Source of the DNA: Thecaphora thlaspeos
Lineage: Eukaryota; Basidiomycota; Ustilaginomycetes; Urocystidales; Glomosporiaceae
Direction: 5' to 3'
Assembly (NCBI GenBank): GCA_900291925.1
Contig: UWYS01000030.1
Coordinates: 248,001-312,000 of the forward strand
Length of the DNA stretch: 64,000 nucleotides
A program made the translations under genes and the position numbers. The notes under the pieces are model-generated. The model saw only the letters and a program-made list of their open reading frames with translations. It made no database searches and had not been told where the DNA came from. The stretch's first letter is position 1. Every line of letters starts with the position of its first letter. Shown here piece after piece: positions 1 to 11,965 of the stretch.

Positions 1-3000
1 ATGACTCATCCGACCCAGACGACCCGCGGCGCTTCCAGTCCTGGCCTTCCCGTTCCTCCAATGCGGCGCGTCCCTCATTCTCATTGAAAGGCGCAAAAGG
101 CGCTTCCGATGCTGGGGCGGCGGCCGCAAGCAAGCCCAAGAAGGGCAGCTGGATCCGGTCTCGCTTCTCTTCGTCTTCAGGCTCCGCTGCCACCGCCAGT
201 GCAAAAGCGGCATCAGGTGCCGACAGTGCGACGGCATCGTCGTCCTCAATGTCCAGCAGCGGCAACAGTCACCACCGAGCCCAGTCGGCCTCGACCAACG
301 CGACCGGTCGCCACCTCAATATCGACGACGCCAGGGGTTACGACTGGCGCTCCAAGCCAGCCGGCACCTCGTCCGACAGCGACGACTCCGACGAGGGCAA
401 GGAAAAGGGCTACACCCAGCTGCGGCTTGACGAAGACGACGAGTCCGAGCAGCTCCACGCTGCCACCGAGTACCTCTTTCAGGACGGCTCGGGCGGAATC
501 AACGGACGCCACGACCCCTACGGAGACGGCGAGGGGGCCGCCGCGACGCCGCTCAACCAGATGAAGACTACCAAGCAGCTCCTCTCCGAAGCGCAGAAGA
601 TTGCCTACGTCGGCCTCTGCAGCTTGGCGGCTGCAGGCATGGTGAAGATGACGACGCGCGTACCCGGCAAGGAGCTCGGCAGTGCAAAGCAGAGCATCGA
701 AGGCTGGAAGGTCAAGGTCATGGCCCGCCTCTACCAGCACATGGACATCGAGCCCAGCGGTAAGTCGAGCGGCCCTCCCGGGCGCGGATCGCATGTTGCT
801 GCTGCTGATCGTCCAGCCCCCTTTCCCTTCCTGTCCCCGTCCGCGAACAGAACAAACGATGATCGAGTCTCTCGCCGTCCACGGCGTGCTCCCTACCGAC
901 CTGGCGCCCTCGCTCGTCACGACTCAGACTATCAGCAATCCCGAATTCGACCCAGAGGCGCTGAGGGAGCGGCAGGAAGAGGAAAAGGAGGAGAGAGAGC
1001 AGCAGGCCCGCGACGAGGCGTTCAAGAAACAGAGGGAGGAGGAACGTAGCCTCGCCGAGCGACTAGCCGGCGAGGCACCTGCTGTTGCTGTCGTCGCTCT
1101 TGCCGCGACGCCAAAAGATCCTACTCGGGACGACGCGCCGCAGCAGGACAGCAATCCCAGTCGGACGCCTTCACAGCCTGCTGGCAGCGGCGACGAAGAC
1201 CCTGACGAAAGCTCCGCCACTCAGGATGACGACGATGCGGCCGATGTCGACGGTGAGGCGGATATCGGAGATTTTGGCGATCTCGGAGGCGACCTTAGTG
1301 CTTCGGAGGAGCAATCAAGCTCCCGCGGACCTGCTGCCTCGGAGACCAAGCCCAAGGCCGGGTGGAAGGGCCCTATGCCAGCGGACGACTTCGACGGCGA
1401 CATCAGTGCGCCAGCGGCGGACGACTCTGATACGGAGGTCGATCTCGGCGATCTCGGCACCTCTACGACGGCCATCGAAGTGCCAAGCCAGCAGACTGAG
1501 AGCGCAAAGATCTCCATCTCAGAAAACCAGGATGCGAAAGCTCAAGGTGACGACGCAGAGTCCAGCACGCCAAAGGCCGTGAATCGGGAGCTTTCAGCGG
1601 CGGCAGACCCAGCGGAAGCACAGGAGGCGGCAGCCAAAGCAGGCAGCCAGCCTATCCTCGCCGATCCCAACACGGACTCGCAGCTCGGCAATGTGATCGA
1701 CGCTACCGCAGCCCTCCAACCCGCTGCCGCCGCCGCCGCTGCCGCCGCTGCTGGGCCCACTGATGCGTCGTCCGAGGGCAACACCACAACGCTTGGCCTG
1801 ACCAAGCAGCCCGAGGCCCTCGAGCCGCCGCCGGGCGCGCTCGACGGCGTCACAACGTCGATCAGCAGCGCTGACGAGACGATCACACTTGACCTGCGCT
1901 GGACGGTGCTGTGCGACCTGTTCCTCGTGCTGACGGCCGACAGCGTGTACGACGCCCGATCGCGCGCGCTGCTCGAGACGGTCGCTGCCTACCTCGGCTT
2001 GACGTGGATAGACGTGACCAAGTTCGAAAAGAGGATCACCGATGCGCTTGAGATCGAGGAAGGCGTAGAGAGCCTCAAGGACACGGGCGCGCTCGATCGG
2101 CGGACACAGATGGCGCGCAAGAAGCGCATCATGATGGTCGGCCTCGCCACCGTCGGCGGAGGGCTGGTGATCGGCCTCTCGGCAGGCCTGCTAGCACCGG
2201 TCATCGGAGCGGGCGTCGGCGCGGCGCTGGGTGCCGTGGGCATCGGCGGCACGTCGGGGTTCCTCGGAGGCGTAGGCGGCGCGGCCCTGATCACTACCAC
2301 GGGCACGGTCGGCGGCATGAGCCTGGGAGGGAGGGGTATGAGCCGACGGACGAGGAGCGTCAAGACATTCGAGTTCAAGTCGATTCACAACAACAAGCGC
2401 GTCAACGCCATTGTCACTGTGCCCGGGTAAGCAGGCTCTTCCACCCCTTCCTCTAATAGCGCCGCCACAATGGAACAGCCAGCTGACCATTTTCTCTATA
2501 CCCTTGTCCGCCTCCCGCTTTCCTCCCCCGCCTTTCATGCAGCTTCATGAGCGGCCCACAGGACGACGTGAGGCTGCCGTTCAGCGTGATCGACTCGATC
2601 ATGGGCGACGCCTTCAGTGTCCTCTGGGAGCCGGACATGATGCAGGAGATGGGGAATGCGCTCGGGATCCTGTGGAACGAGACGCTCGTGCAGGGCGTCC
2701 AGCAGGTACTGGCTGCCACCGTGGCGGGCGCCATGTTCAGCGCGCTCGCCTGGCCGCTGTGGCTGACCAAGCTCGGCTACCTGATCGACAACCCATGGTC
2801 CAATGCGCTCGACCGCTCCAGAGCGGCCGGCTACATCCTGGCCGATACCCTCTCGCGGCGCCAGCTTGGCGTGCGACCCATCACGCTTGTCGGCTACAGC
2901 CTCGGCGCACGGGTCATCTTCTACTGCCTGGTCGAGCTGAGTCGGCTCAAGGCGTACGGCATCATCCAGAATGTCTACATAATGGGGGCCCCCGTCACCG

Positions 3001-4787
3001 CGAGCGACGAGACGTGGAAGGAGGCGCGGAGCGTGGTGGCGGGCCGCTTCGTCAGCGCCTTTTCGCGGACCGACTGGATCCTCGGCTACCTCCACCGGGC
3101 CGCCTCTGGTGGCCTGCGCAGCATTGCCGGACTCCACCCGGTCGAGCGCGTCCAGGAGATTGAGAACGTCGACGTGACCCATGTCGTCCCCGGCCACCTC
3201 CAGTACCGCGCGCTGATGCCGCTGGTGCTCAGCGAGCTCGGCTTCAAGACGACGGCCGACTATTTCGACGAGCCCGAGGACCTCACCAAGATCCCCGAGC
3301 GCCAGGTGGTCCGCGAGGAGAGCGAGTACGAGCTCAAGACGGTCGAGACGCAGTCAGGCGGCTTCGGCAAGATCTGGAAGCGCAAGGGCAAGGGTGGCGC
3401 CCTCGGCGGCAACAACTCGGGCACGGGCTTGCCGTTTCGCACGGTTCCGGGGATCCCTGCGAGTGGCGAAAAGGGCGGCTGCAACTCTTACGAGTACGAC
3501 GAATACTCGAACGACGAACTGCCGCCGCGCGAAGAGACTGCAGCACCGGCACCTGCATCGGCACCTGCGCCAGCAACAGTCCCGGCAGAGACGAGCGATT
3601 CGCAGGCGCCTGCGAGCGTCAAGCCCGTCCCCGCGCCCATCTCGGTCGCCAAGGCTCAGGCCGCCGCGATGGACGACCCAAAGGCGCAGACTATCGCGAC
3701 GCCGGAGGCGGACAAACCGCCGTCCCGCAGCGTCCACTTTGACACTGAGGCCATCCTTGAGGAGCTGCGCGAGTCTGGCATCGAAGTCAAGGAGCTGCAG
3801 AGCTCGCTTCCTCCGCTGGTCGCCTCCACCACTGCATCAGCCTCCTCCGCCTCCGAGGCCAAAGCACAGCTCGCCACGCCGAAGAAGGGCAAAGCGGGGC
3901 TGGAGCTACCCTCTGCGGCGTTTTCTGCCGACCGGACACCGTCGCCGTCGGCGGGCAAAGCTGCTGCCGAAGTTCGATATCAGCCGCCTACGCCTTCGTC
4001 CAGCTCTCCTACCCTTTCGCGGCGCGGATCCTCGACGCACGATAGCCTGCCCATCGTCGCTGAGCCGAGGGACAGTGATGCGTCCGCGATGCCGTCGCGT
4101 GGCCCCGCTCCGTACGCGAGGAGCTTTTCGACTTCGTCGAGCCTCAACTCGCCCTCCTATGCCGCCTTTTCGATGCCAGTTGCGGCTGTCCCTTCGACTT
4201 CGGAGGCAGACTTCGGCGCGGATGCGGGTGCGGGCGCAGGCGTTGGCGTGTCGCTCTCGTTTGCCTCGTACGATGACGATGATATCGAAGCGCCCATGCC
4301 CCTTTCTGAGGAGCGGTCGCGGGCGTACGGGCTATCGAGCGAGACGGCGCGGGAGCTGGAAACCAAGTTCCGCGGAGGCAACGATTACGGCCCGGCGACC
4401 GGGGCTGATGGCATCAGCAGCGGCGGACTCGGTTCGCTTGACCGTCAAGCCGTCAGCAACGGATGGGGTGGCATGGCGACGGCACCCTGGGATCGTACCG
4501 GCTCCACGAACTTTGGGGCGGATCTAGCGCCCGACTTTTCAGGGGCGGTCGTGGGGGAAGGTTTCACCAACCCACTCGCACCGCCGTCCCAGACGTTTGG
4601 AGGGGGAGGCACGATCAATGCCAAGAAGAGCTTTGCGAACCTCGACGGGTCGTTCCTTACGGCTGCGGCATCGGCGGCAGCAAGGGGGGAGGGATCGTTG
4701 GCGGCGTCGTCCTCTGCGGCACAGACGGCGGTGGATCCGTGGGCGGACAACCCGTGGGGCGGTGGAGGAGGATCGGGCGAATACTGA
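1..4787 (+). CDS. TMCO4/Mil1 (DUF726) family membrane protein, 5' end outside the window
   Basis: The reading frame is open from base 3 to the left edge, so the gene starts upstream. Exons are <3-759, 851-2426 and 2543-4787, with introns 760-850 and 2427-2542 (GTAAG donors, CAG acceptors); the joined frame gives at least 1,525 residues. After an acidic, Ser/Ala-rich N-terminal half comes a Gly/Ala-rich hydrophobic stretch (about 2130-2330), then the family signature VTVPGFMSG across intron 2 and an alpha/beta-hydrolase-like nucleophile elbow GYSLG (2891-2905). This order (hydrophobic hairpin, then lipase-like fold) is that of the DUF726/TMCO4 proteins, including yeast Mil1, a Golgi/endosome protein reported to bind the AP-1 adaptor. 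Substrate and catalytic activity are unknown for the family. The last ~500 residues are disordered, Ser/Pro/Ala-rich, and end in a DPW/NPW-containing tail. Family assignment is confident; function is not. Confidence 0.88.
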
Positions 4788-6180
4788 GCTTTTCGCTGTA
4801 GATCGGCCTGTCACAGACCCGATGAAGGGACCGGACCCTCTTTTTCGCCTTGCACAGCACCTGCCCGGCCTGTGAGGGTTGGAAATGGACGAGGGAGGAC
4901 CCTGTACATCGCACGCTAGCCTGTCATTGGCGGCGTCCCGCTGCAACATCCACCCTCGTGTCGCTCTCCATCTCGACAATTCGTGAGGGTCTCTGTGTGT
5001 GTGCGGCATCGATACTGCGGTGCAGCAGAACGGGTTCGAATGCAGTGGCACGACGTCACGACGACATGTGGCGGACCTACCTTTTGATGTTCTGGCGCCG
5101 AGGTAAAACCGATACATACGATGCGACGACGTGGAGCGGGTCAACTTTTTATTTGCTTGGCTACGGTCTTTGCTGAGGCTCGAGGAGCGTCTAGGAAGGA
5201 TCTCGGACCCGGGGGACCCCAAGTTTCAAAGGCGATAGACGATGCTAGCGTACCACGATGGCGGCGGTCGCTGGTTAGGATCCAGGACGAGGGGGGAACC
5301 AACGGGCAGGCCGGTCCGGAAGCCGAAGCAAGAAGTAGCGGCGGCACGCGAACGTCTCAGGCCAGATGCGATGTGACGTGCGCCGCGGAATCTTGCGCTG
5401 CGCGTCCGTCTATCGATCAGCGCGTGCGCGCAAGCTCAGGCAAGCCAGCAAAAGGCAGGTCGAAATTGATTTCATATAGGCAACCTTCCATGAGGGGTCC
5501 ATCCTTCGAGGACAGCGATAGGCAGGGTCGAAAGGGGAAGAAGGAAGGGTGGATGGACGCATTTTCCCGGCTCGGATCCTCTCCGATCGGTAGAGATGCT
5601 CGCTCGTGGCTAGAAGGCGAACGTACGGAAGAGCATATATCGAGGCAGAGGCGGCTGCGTCTCCGAAGGGGCGAGGGCCAGGCCAGCCTCGAGGGCTGCC
5701 GCCGACGTCGATTTGCAAAGAGCGACGAGAGAGGCAGGCTCCACCTTGCATCCCGTCCACTAAGCATCAAGGGGCAAATTCCCGCTCGAGGCCCACGAGC
5801 GACGGCCAGGGCGAGAGAGGGCGAGCGGCTGCGTGCTTGGCTGGCCCGCCCTGCGAGTCTGCGACACCCTGCGGCACCCTGCCTGGCCTGCCTGCCGCTC
5901 CGATTGTCGCTGAAGCTGCGCACCCACGCAAGTGCACACCGACGCCGCACGAACCCACCCGCCCCCAAAACCTCGCCTTCCTGCCCTCGCCCTCGCCCTC
6001 CCCCGCCCTGGCCTGCCTTGACGTCGTCACCCTGGCCTGCCCACGTCGCCCGCCCGCCCTCATCCGGAATCCTTAAAGCGCCCACCCCCCGAAGCTTCTG
6101 ACCCGCGGCCTCTTCTCCACCACCTCCTCCCTTTCATCCTACCTACCCTTCCACCCGTAGTACAACCCCCCTTCTTCACA
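4788..6180. other. Intergenic: terminator of the TMCO4-like gene and transketolase promoter
   Basis: No convincing gene. The proximal part should hold the 3' UTR of the upstream gene. The last ~250 bases (5930-6180) become strongly C/T-rich on the + strand, as in the pyrimidine-rich leaders of the other genes here, and lead directly into the transketolase ATG. The long open frame at 5121-6101 has no domain and a composition expected of GC-rich non-coding DNA. Confidence 0.6.
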
Positions 6181-8878
6181 ATGTCTTTCACAAAAGCTGC
6201 CAGCGACGAGAAGGCCATCGCCACCATCCGTGCGTTTCAGCCTCCCCTCCCGGAGCGTCGCTCAATCGTACCTGCGCCCGGCTCTCTTGATCACCGATTA
6301 GCCGTTGCGATCTCTGTGCTGACTCGATCGTCGTCTCCCTCTCTCTGATCGTCCCTTTTCTCCCCCTACAGGATGCCTTGCCGCTGATGTTGTCGCCAAG
6401 TCCAACTCGGGCCACCCCGGTGCCCCCATGGGCATGGCCCCCCTCGCCCACCTCCTCTGGAGCCGGTAAGTGTCGATGCGGTGCAGCCGCGATGGCGAGA
6501 GGCGTTGAACGGTGGATTGCGATGAGCACACTGCCAGAACCCCTCAACGAGGATGCTTGCGGGGTGCCAGAGCGTAGTGGGAGGAACGTCGCGGTCGGAG
6601 ATCCTGCCGCCTTCACATACAATGCTGCTCAGACATGCTGACTTCTCCTACCTTTCCAAAAACTTCCCCCCTTCCCGCACCGGCGTCTTGACGTCTTCGC
6701 AGATACATGGTCGCTAACCCCAAGCACTCGAAGTGGGTAAGTATCCCGGAGACAGCCAAAGTTCCAGGCGGAGGGGTGGTACGAAATTGCTGAGAAGATC
6801 TGGCGGCTCAACGGCTCGAGAAAATGCGAGATTGCCGGATATCTTCTCGGGCGCTTTCCAATCACTCTAGCCTCCTCCGCCCGCCGTCTGCACACTGGCC
6901 TCCTTGTCAGGACGTCGACGCTGACCTGGCTTCGTCGTTCTATCACCGCGTTCCTTTGTCCTCCCTTGCGCTTATCTCCCAACAGATCAACCGCGACCGA
7001 TTCGTTCTCTCCAACGGTCACGCATGCACGCTCCTCTACATCATGAACCACCTGATGGGCTACAAGGACATGCCGATGGAGCAGCTCAAGCAATTCCGCC
7101 AGCTCGACTCCAAGACGCCCGGCCACCCCGAGGCCAACCACACCGAGGCGGTCGAGGTCACCACCGGCCCGCTTGGACAGGGCTTCGCCAACTCGGTCGG
7201 TCTTGCCATCGCCCAGGCTAACCTGGCCGCTACCTTCAACAAGGACGGCTTCCCGCTCTTCACCAACCACACCTACATGTTCACCGGCGACGGCTGCCTG
7301 CAGGAGGGTATCTCGTCCGAGGCCGCCTCGCTCGCCGGCCACCTTAAGCTCGGCAACCTGATCGCCTTCTACGACGACAACCACATCTCGATCGACGGCG
7401 ACACCGCCTGCTCCTTCACCGAGGACGTCGAGCAGCGCTTTCTCGCTTACGACTGGCACGTCCTCCACGTCCTCGACGGCGACAAGGACATCGAGGGCAT
7501 CTACAAGGCGATCGAGGAGGCCCGCAAGGTGACCGACAAGCCCACGTTGATCCGCATCAAGACGACGATCGGCTTCGGCTCCAAGCTCCAGGGCCTCGCC
7601 GCCACCCACGGTGCCCCCCTTAAGGCCGACGACATCGAGGCGGTCAAGGAGAAGTTCGGCATGGACCCCAAGGAGAAGTTCGTCGTCCCCGACGACGTCT
7701 ACAAGGCTTACCGCCAGGTCGCCGAGCGAGGCGCCAAGGCCGATGCCGAGTGGACCGAAATGTTCAAGGCTTACGGCGAGAAGTACCCCAAGGAGCACGC
7801 CGAGGTGGCGCGCCGCATCGCTGGCAAGCTCCCCGAGAACTGGCAGAAGGCCCTCCCCACCTACTCGCCCAGCGACTCGGCCGTCGCCTCGCGCAAGCTC
7901 TCTGAGACGGTCCTCAGCAAGCTCGCCGAGGCCATCCCCGAGCTCGTCGGCGGCTCGGCCGATCTGACTGGCTCCAACCTCACCCGCTGGGGCGACGCCG
8001 TCGACTTCCAGCACCCTAGCACCCAGCTCGGCGACTACAGCGGACGTTACATCCGCTACGGTGTCCGCGAGCACGCTATGGGTGCCATCATGAACGGCCT
8101 CCACGCCTACGGCATGCACATCCCCACGGCCGGCACCTTCCTCAACTTTGTCTCGTACGCGATCGGCGCTGTCCGCCTTTCGGCGCTCTCGCAGTTCCGC
8201 GTCATCTGGGTCGCGACCCACGACTCGATCGGCCTCGGCGAGGACGGCCCCACGCACCAGCCCGTCGAGACGGCCATCGCGCTCCGCGCCATCCCCAACC
8301 TCATGTTCTGGAGGCCCGCCGACGGCAACGAGACGTCGGCTGCCTACCTGGTCGCCATCGAGAGCTCTAAGACGCCCTCGGTGCTCGCGCTCTCGCGCCA
8401 GAACCTGCCTCAGCTCGCGGGCAGCTCGATCGAGAAGGCCGCCAAGGGCGGTTACGTCCTGAGCGAGAACCAGTCGGCCGACATTACGCTCGTCGCGACG
8501 GGCTCCGAGGTGGCCATCTGCAACGAGGCGGCCGCCAAGCTCGGCGAGAAGGGCATCAAGGCGCGCATCGTCTCGATGCCGTGCTTTGAGGTCTTTGACG
8601 CTCAGCCGATCGACTACCAGATGTCGGTCTTCCCTTCGGGCAAGCCGATCCTCTCGGTCGAGGCCTACTCGCCGCTCGGCTGGTCGAAGTACGCGCACGT
8701 CTCGCACGGCATGGACAACACGTTCGGCGCTTCGGCACCGGCGGGCGAGCTGTTCAAGAAGTTCAAGATGACGGGTCCCGACGTCGCGGCCAAGGCGGAG
8801 CACGTCGTCAAGGCGTTTGTCGGCAAGGAGCTCACGAGCCCCATTGAGCTAACCAAGCTGATGGAGGTGACCAACTAA
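6181..8878 (+). CDS. TKL1: Transketolase
   Basis: Cytosolic transketolase: thiamine-diphosphate-dependent transfer of two-carbon ketol units in the non-oxidative pentose phosphate pathway. Exons 6181-6229, 6372-6465, 6703-6736 and 6986-8878 give 689 residues, the usual length. Three introns crowd into the first 59 codons. Splicing rebuilds the family N-terminus ([18 protein letters not shown]) and joins W to [13 protein letters not shown]. Visible motifs are the substrate His of SGHPG, the diphosphate/Mg site GDGCLQEG with the downstream DDN, the conserved His of ATHGAPL, and the transketolase motif [17 protein letters not shown]. The start is the first ATG after the pyrimidine-rich leader and gives the expected [13 protein letters not shown] start. 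The third position of codons is nearly always C or G, which suggests high expression. Confidence 0.97.
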
Positions 8879-9579
8879 AGAGAGCGGCGGCGTCGTGCGA
8901 AGAGGCAAGAGGGATTGAAGATACAGATACGATGATTCCCCCCTCTTGCTCTCGCGTGTGTACCGGGTTCTGCTTGCTCTCGCTCTGTCTTCTCTTGTTT
9001 TTGCGCATCAGTGTTAATGAGTTAATGAACGTGTTACGATCCAGACGGGCGGTGTGATGTCGGTTGCTGCTGTGCGTGTGGGGTTGTGTGACGATAGGGG
9101 GTTGGCGCGGCGGGATCAGGTGTGAAGAAAAGGCTGCGGGGCGAGGGTGTTGCGCGGCGTGGGCGTGGGTGTGGGGGTGGCCTTGCTCTCCACCTCATGC
9201 ACACGCGCATGTGCTTTTGCTTTTGGGCACTGGCTTGACCGCGTCCGGCTCGACCCACTTCTTGCGCACTCCCTGACACACTACGCTACCCTCTTGCCTC
9301 TCACCCAGGCCTCCCCTTCTCCTTCCATCATCGTCCCGCCCAGCCCAGCCCAGCCCGGCCCGCTCCTCTCCTTGAGCCCCTCGATCGACGACACCGCACC
9401 CTCTACCGCTCAATTCTTGCCAACAGCCCCTCGATTTCCTCGACCAACCAAACCTCACCCCCATCCCGGAATCTCGCTGCCGCCCGTTGCCACCCACCTA
9501 CATAGACACCTTGACCCCGCCTCTAAACCGACCCACCCACACACCCATCTTGCAGCGCCATCCAGCAAGCGCCAGCAGC
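8879..9579. other. Intergenic: transketolase 3' UTR and Gid9 promoter/leader
   Basis: No gene seen. From about 9290 the + strand becomes C-rich with short pyrimidine tracts (CCCAGCCCAGCCC-like repeats near 9340) and runs into the ATG at 9580, as expected for a leader. Confidence 0.55.
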
Positions 9580-11623
9580 ATGGCTTCGGCCGCTCAGATC
9601 GCAGGCGATGCTCCAGCTGCGCCCGCCGAAGTTGGTGCTGCCGCAGCCGCCCTACCGCAGCCCTCCACCTCGAGGCCCAACCTCGACGGCATCCTCCTGC
9701 TCGAACAGCCTTTCGCCAGGGTCCCCTTCGACGAGCTCAGAAGGCAGCAAAGGACACAGCAGAGGCTCATCGAGCGCGAGATGATCTTTTGCTCTTCCTT
9801 GCTCAACGACCTCGAAGCAAAAGTCTCCAACGGCGCCAGCTCCTCGGATGCACAGGCCAAGCTCGAGGCCGAAAAAAGCCTCGATGCCATGCTCGGAAGG
9901 CTCAGCGGGTTGAAGAGAAAGGTGATTGCTTCTCTTGCCTGCAATCAACCCGGCCTCGTCGCAGGGCTGACAGATCCGCTGACGCACTCTTGTCGCACTT
10001 CCGCTCCCGCCCGCAGATGCTCCCCATCGCAGACCAGTCCAAGCAGACGCTCCGCATGGCCCGGTCCAGGACTGACCACCTGAGCAACCTCCACTCGATC
10101 GACAGCTCGGCCAGCCCCGATTTTGCCGGCTGGTCCAAGACCCGGCTTGACCGCATGCTGGTCGATTACATGCTTCGTCGCGGGTACCGCAGCTCCGCTG
10201 ACGAGCTGGCCAGGACCAGGGGGATCCAGGACCTGGTCGACAGCGACCTCTTTGCCGAGATTGCCACCATCGAGCACTCGCTCGTCCCGCTCGGCTGGCA
10301 GCTCAACAACGACGACCAGGGCGAGGCCTCCCTCGAGGCAAGCCTCCGCGGATCGGGAACCGCCGAGGACACATATGCCGCCGCCGTCGGCCAATCCAGT
10401 GGCAACGCTGCAGCGCCGAGTTGCACGCTAGCGCTCGCGTGGTGTTCGGAGAACAAGACGATGCTCCGCAAGATCAAGAGCCCGCTCGAGTTCGACCTGC
10501 GGCTGCAAGAGTACATCGAGCTGGCTCGGGTACGCACGCCGGAATCGCTGAGGGAGGCCATTGCCTACCTACGGCGCCACTTGCTGCCGATGCACACCGC
10601 CGCCGTCGCTGCCCTGGCCGCCCCCTCGTCCTCGTCGCTGGACAAGGAGGCTGAGTACGACCAGTCGGCGCACGAGGCCATCAAGAAGCAGGTGTCCCGC
10701 GCCATGGGCCTGATCGCCTGCAGCCCGGACGGCTGGGCCTACGAGGACCTCTACACGCCCTACCGCTGGCTCTCGCTGCGCGACAGCTTCCGTGTCTGCG
10801 CGCTCCAGATCCACAGCCTCCCGCTCCAGCCGATCCTCCACATTGCGCTGAGCGCCGGCCTCTCGAGCCTCAAGGTGCCGGCCTGCTACAGCCACGAGGC
10901 GCGCGTCCAGAACGGCGCGGGGATCGGCATGGCGACGGGGGCGCCAGGCCACCTCGGCGGACGCACGGCCGCCGACGCTGCGTCGACGTCGCTGCTCGAG
11001 GGGACGCATTCCGCCTATGCGGACGCCGTCACCGTCCCTTCGCGCTTCCCGCCGGCGATGGGCGGCGGTGGCAATACGGCGGCCGATCCGGCCTCGCGCG
11101 CCTCGGGCACGCCGCTATCGTACCTCGGCAGCATGATGGCGTCCGGCATTGCGCCGCACTCGCACTCGCACACGCATCTGCATGGCCGCAGCTCGCCAAC
11201 CTCGGCGGCGCCCGGCAAGACGATGGCCGACGACCGCAACATCGATTGTCCCATCTGCGACACCGACGGGCTAGGAACGCTGGCGAGAGAGGTGCCGTGG
11301 AGCCACCATGCTAACTCGACACTCGTCTGCAGCCTCAGCGGCAAAGTGATGGACGAGAACAACCCGCCCATGGCCTTGCCCAACGGCCGGGTGTACGCCA
11401 TCTCGGTGAGTCCCCACCCGTTTTCCTCACATCTTGTTCACCTCTTCGCCCATCGCCGCTCGCTTACACGAAATTCCCCTTGTCCCCGTCCTGTTGGTGT
11501 GCAATGCGACACCAGGCGCTCGAAGAGATGGCGGCCAAGAGCCGAGACGGCAACACCGTCATTTGCCCTCGTACCGGCGACTCGTTCTCATTCGGTAACC
11601 TGCGCAAGGTCTTTATCTCCTAG
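9580..11623 (+). CDS. FYV10: GID/CTLH E3 ubiquitin ligase RING subunit (Gid9/Fyv10/MAEA)
   Basis: Catalytic subunit of the GID/CTLH complex, which in yeast ubiquitinates gluconeogenic enzymes when glucose returns. Exons 9580-9921, 10017-11405 and 11516-11623 give 612 residues. Order: Ala/Pro-rich start, coiled-coil helix ending LKRK at intron 1, LisH (about 156-185, RMLVDYMLRRGYRSSADEL), CTLH and CRA helices (about 186-400) interrupted by an Ala/Ser insert, a His/Ser-rich low-complexity linker (about 430-515), and the atypical Gid RING. The RING reads CPICDTDG, then PWSHHANSTLVCSLSGKVMD, NPPMALPNGRVY, and after intron 2 VICPRTGDSF. SHH, GKVM, NPP-x-x-LPNG are diagnostic of Gid9/MAEA rather than its RING partner Gid2/Rmd5. 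It ends convergently 342 bases from RRP9. Confidence 0.95.
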
Positions 11624-11965
11624 AGAGGTCCCTGTCGAGCGTCTCTTTTTCGTTCGCTCCCTCGCACCGTTCCTCATTCGTCGTCCCATCTCCCGCCCTC
11701 TAGGCTGCGTCATTGTTCAGCGTCCCATTTCAGCATCAGCAGCATCCCTCCCGTTCGTTGATCGGCTGTACTCTGATTCCTCTTCTGTATCCCATCCGAA
11801 TCTTGGCAGTTCCAACATCGGGCGAGATCTCAGATGTTCAACGTCACAATCAGTATATGGTTTCGTCCTGTATTTCGATGTGGACATCCCATTCTTCCGC
11901 AGCGCTTAAGAACCTGAAGGTGGGTGGGGAGGGGTGAGGAAAGGAAGATGCACTCGATCTTCTTC
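11624..11965. other. Intergenic: shared 3' ends of Gid9 and RRP9
   Basis: Short convergent gap that must hold both 3' UTRs and poly(A) sites. Nothing else recognised. Confidence 0.5.

Noticed and set aside
5020..5060. GGGTTCGAATGC, considered as a tRNA B box
   Set aside because: No pairing T stem, A box, acceptor stem or T-run around it.
5121..6101. 326-codon open frame on the + strand upstream of transketolase
   Set aside because: No domain, Arg/Pro/Ser composition typical of GC-rich non-coding DNA, and it runs into the transketolase leader.
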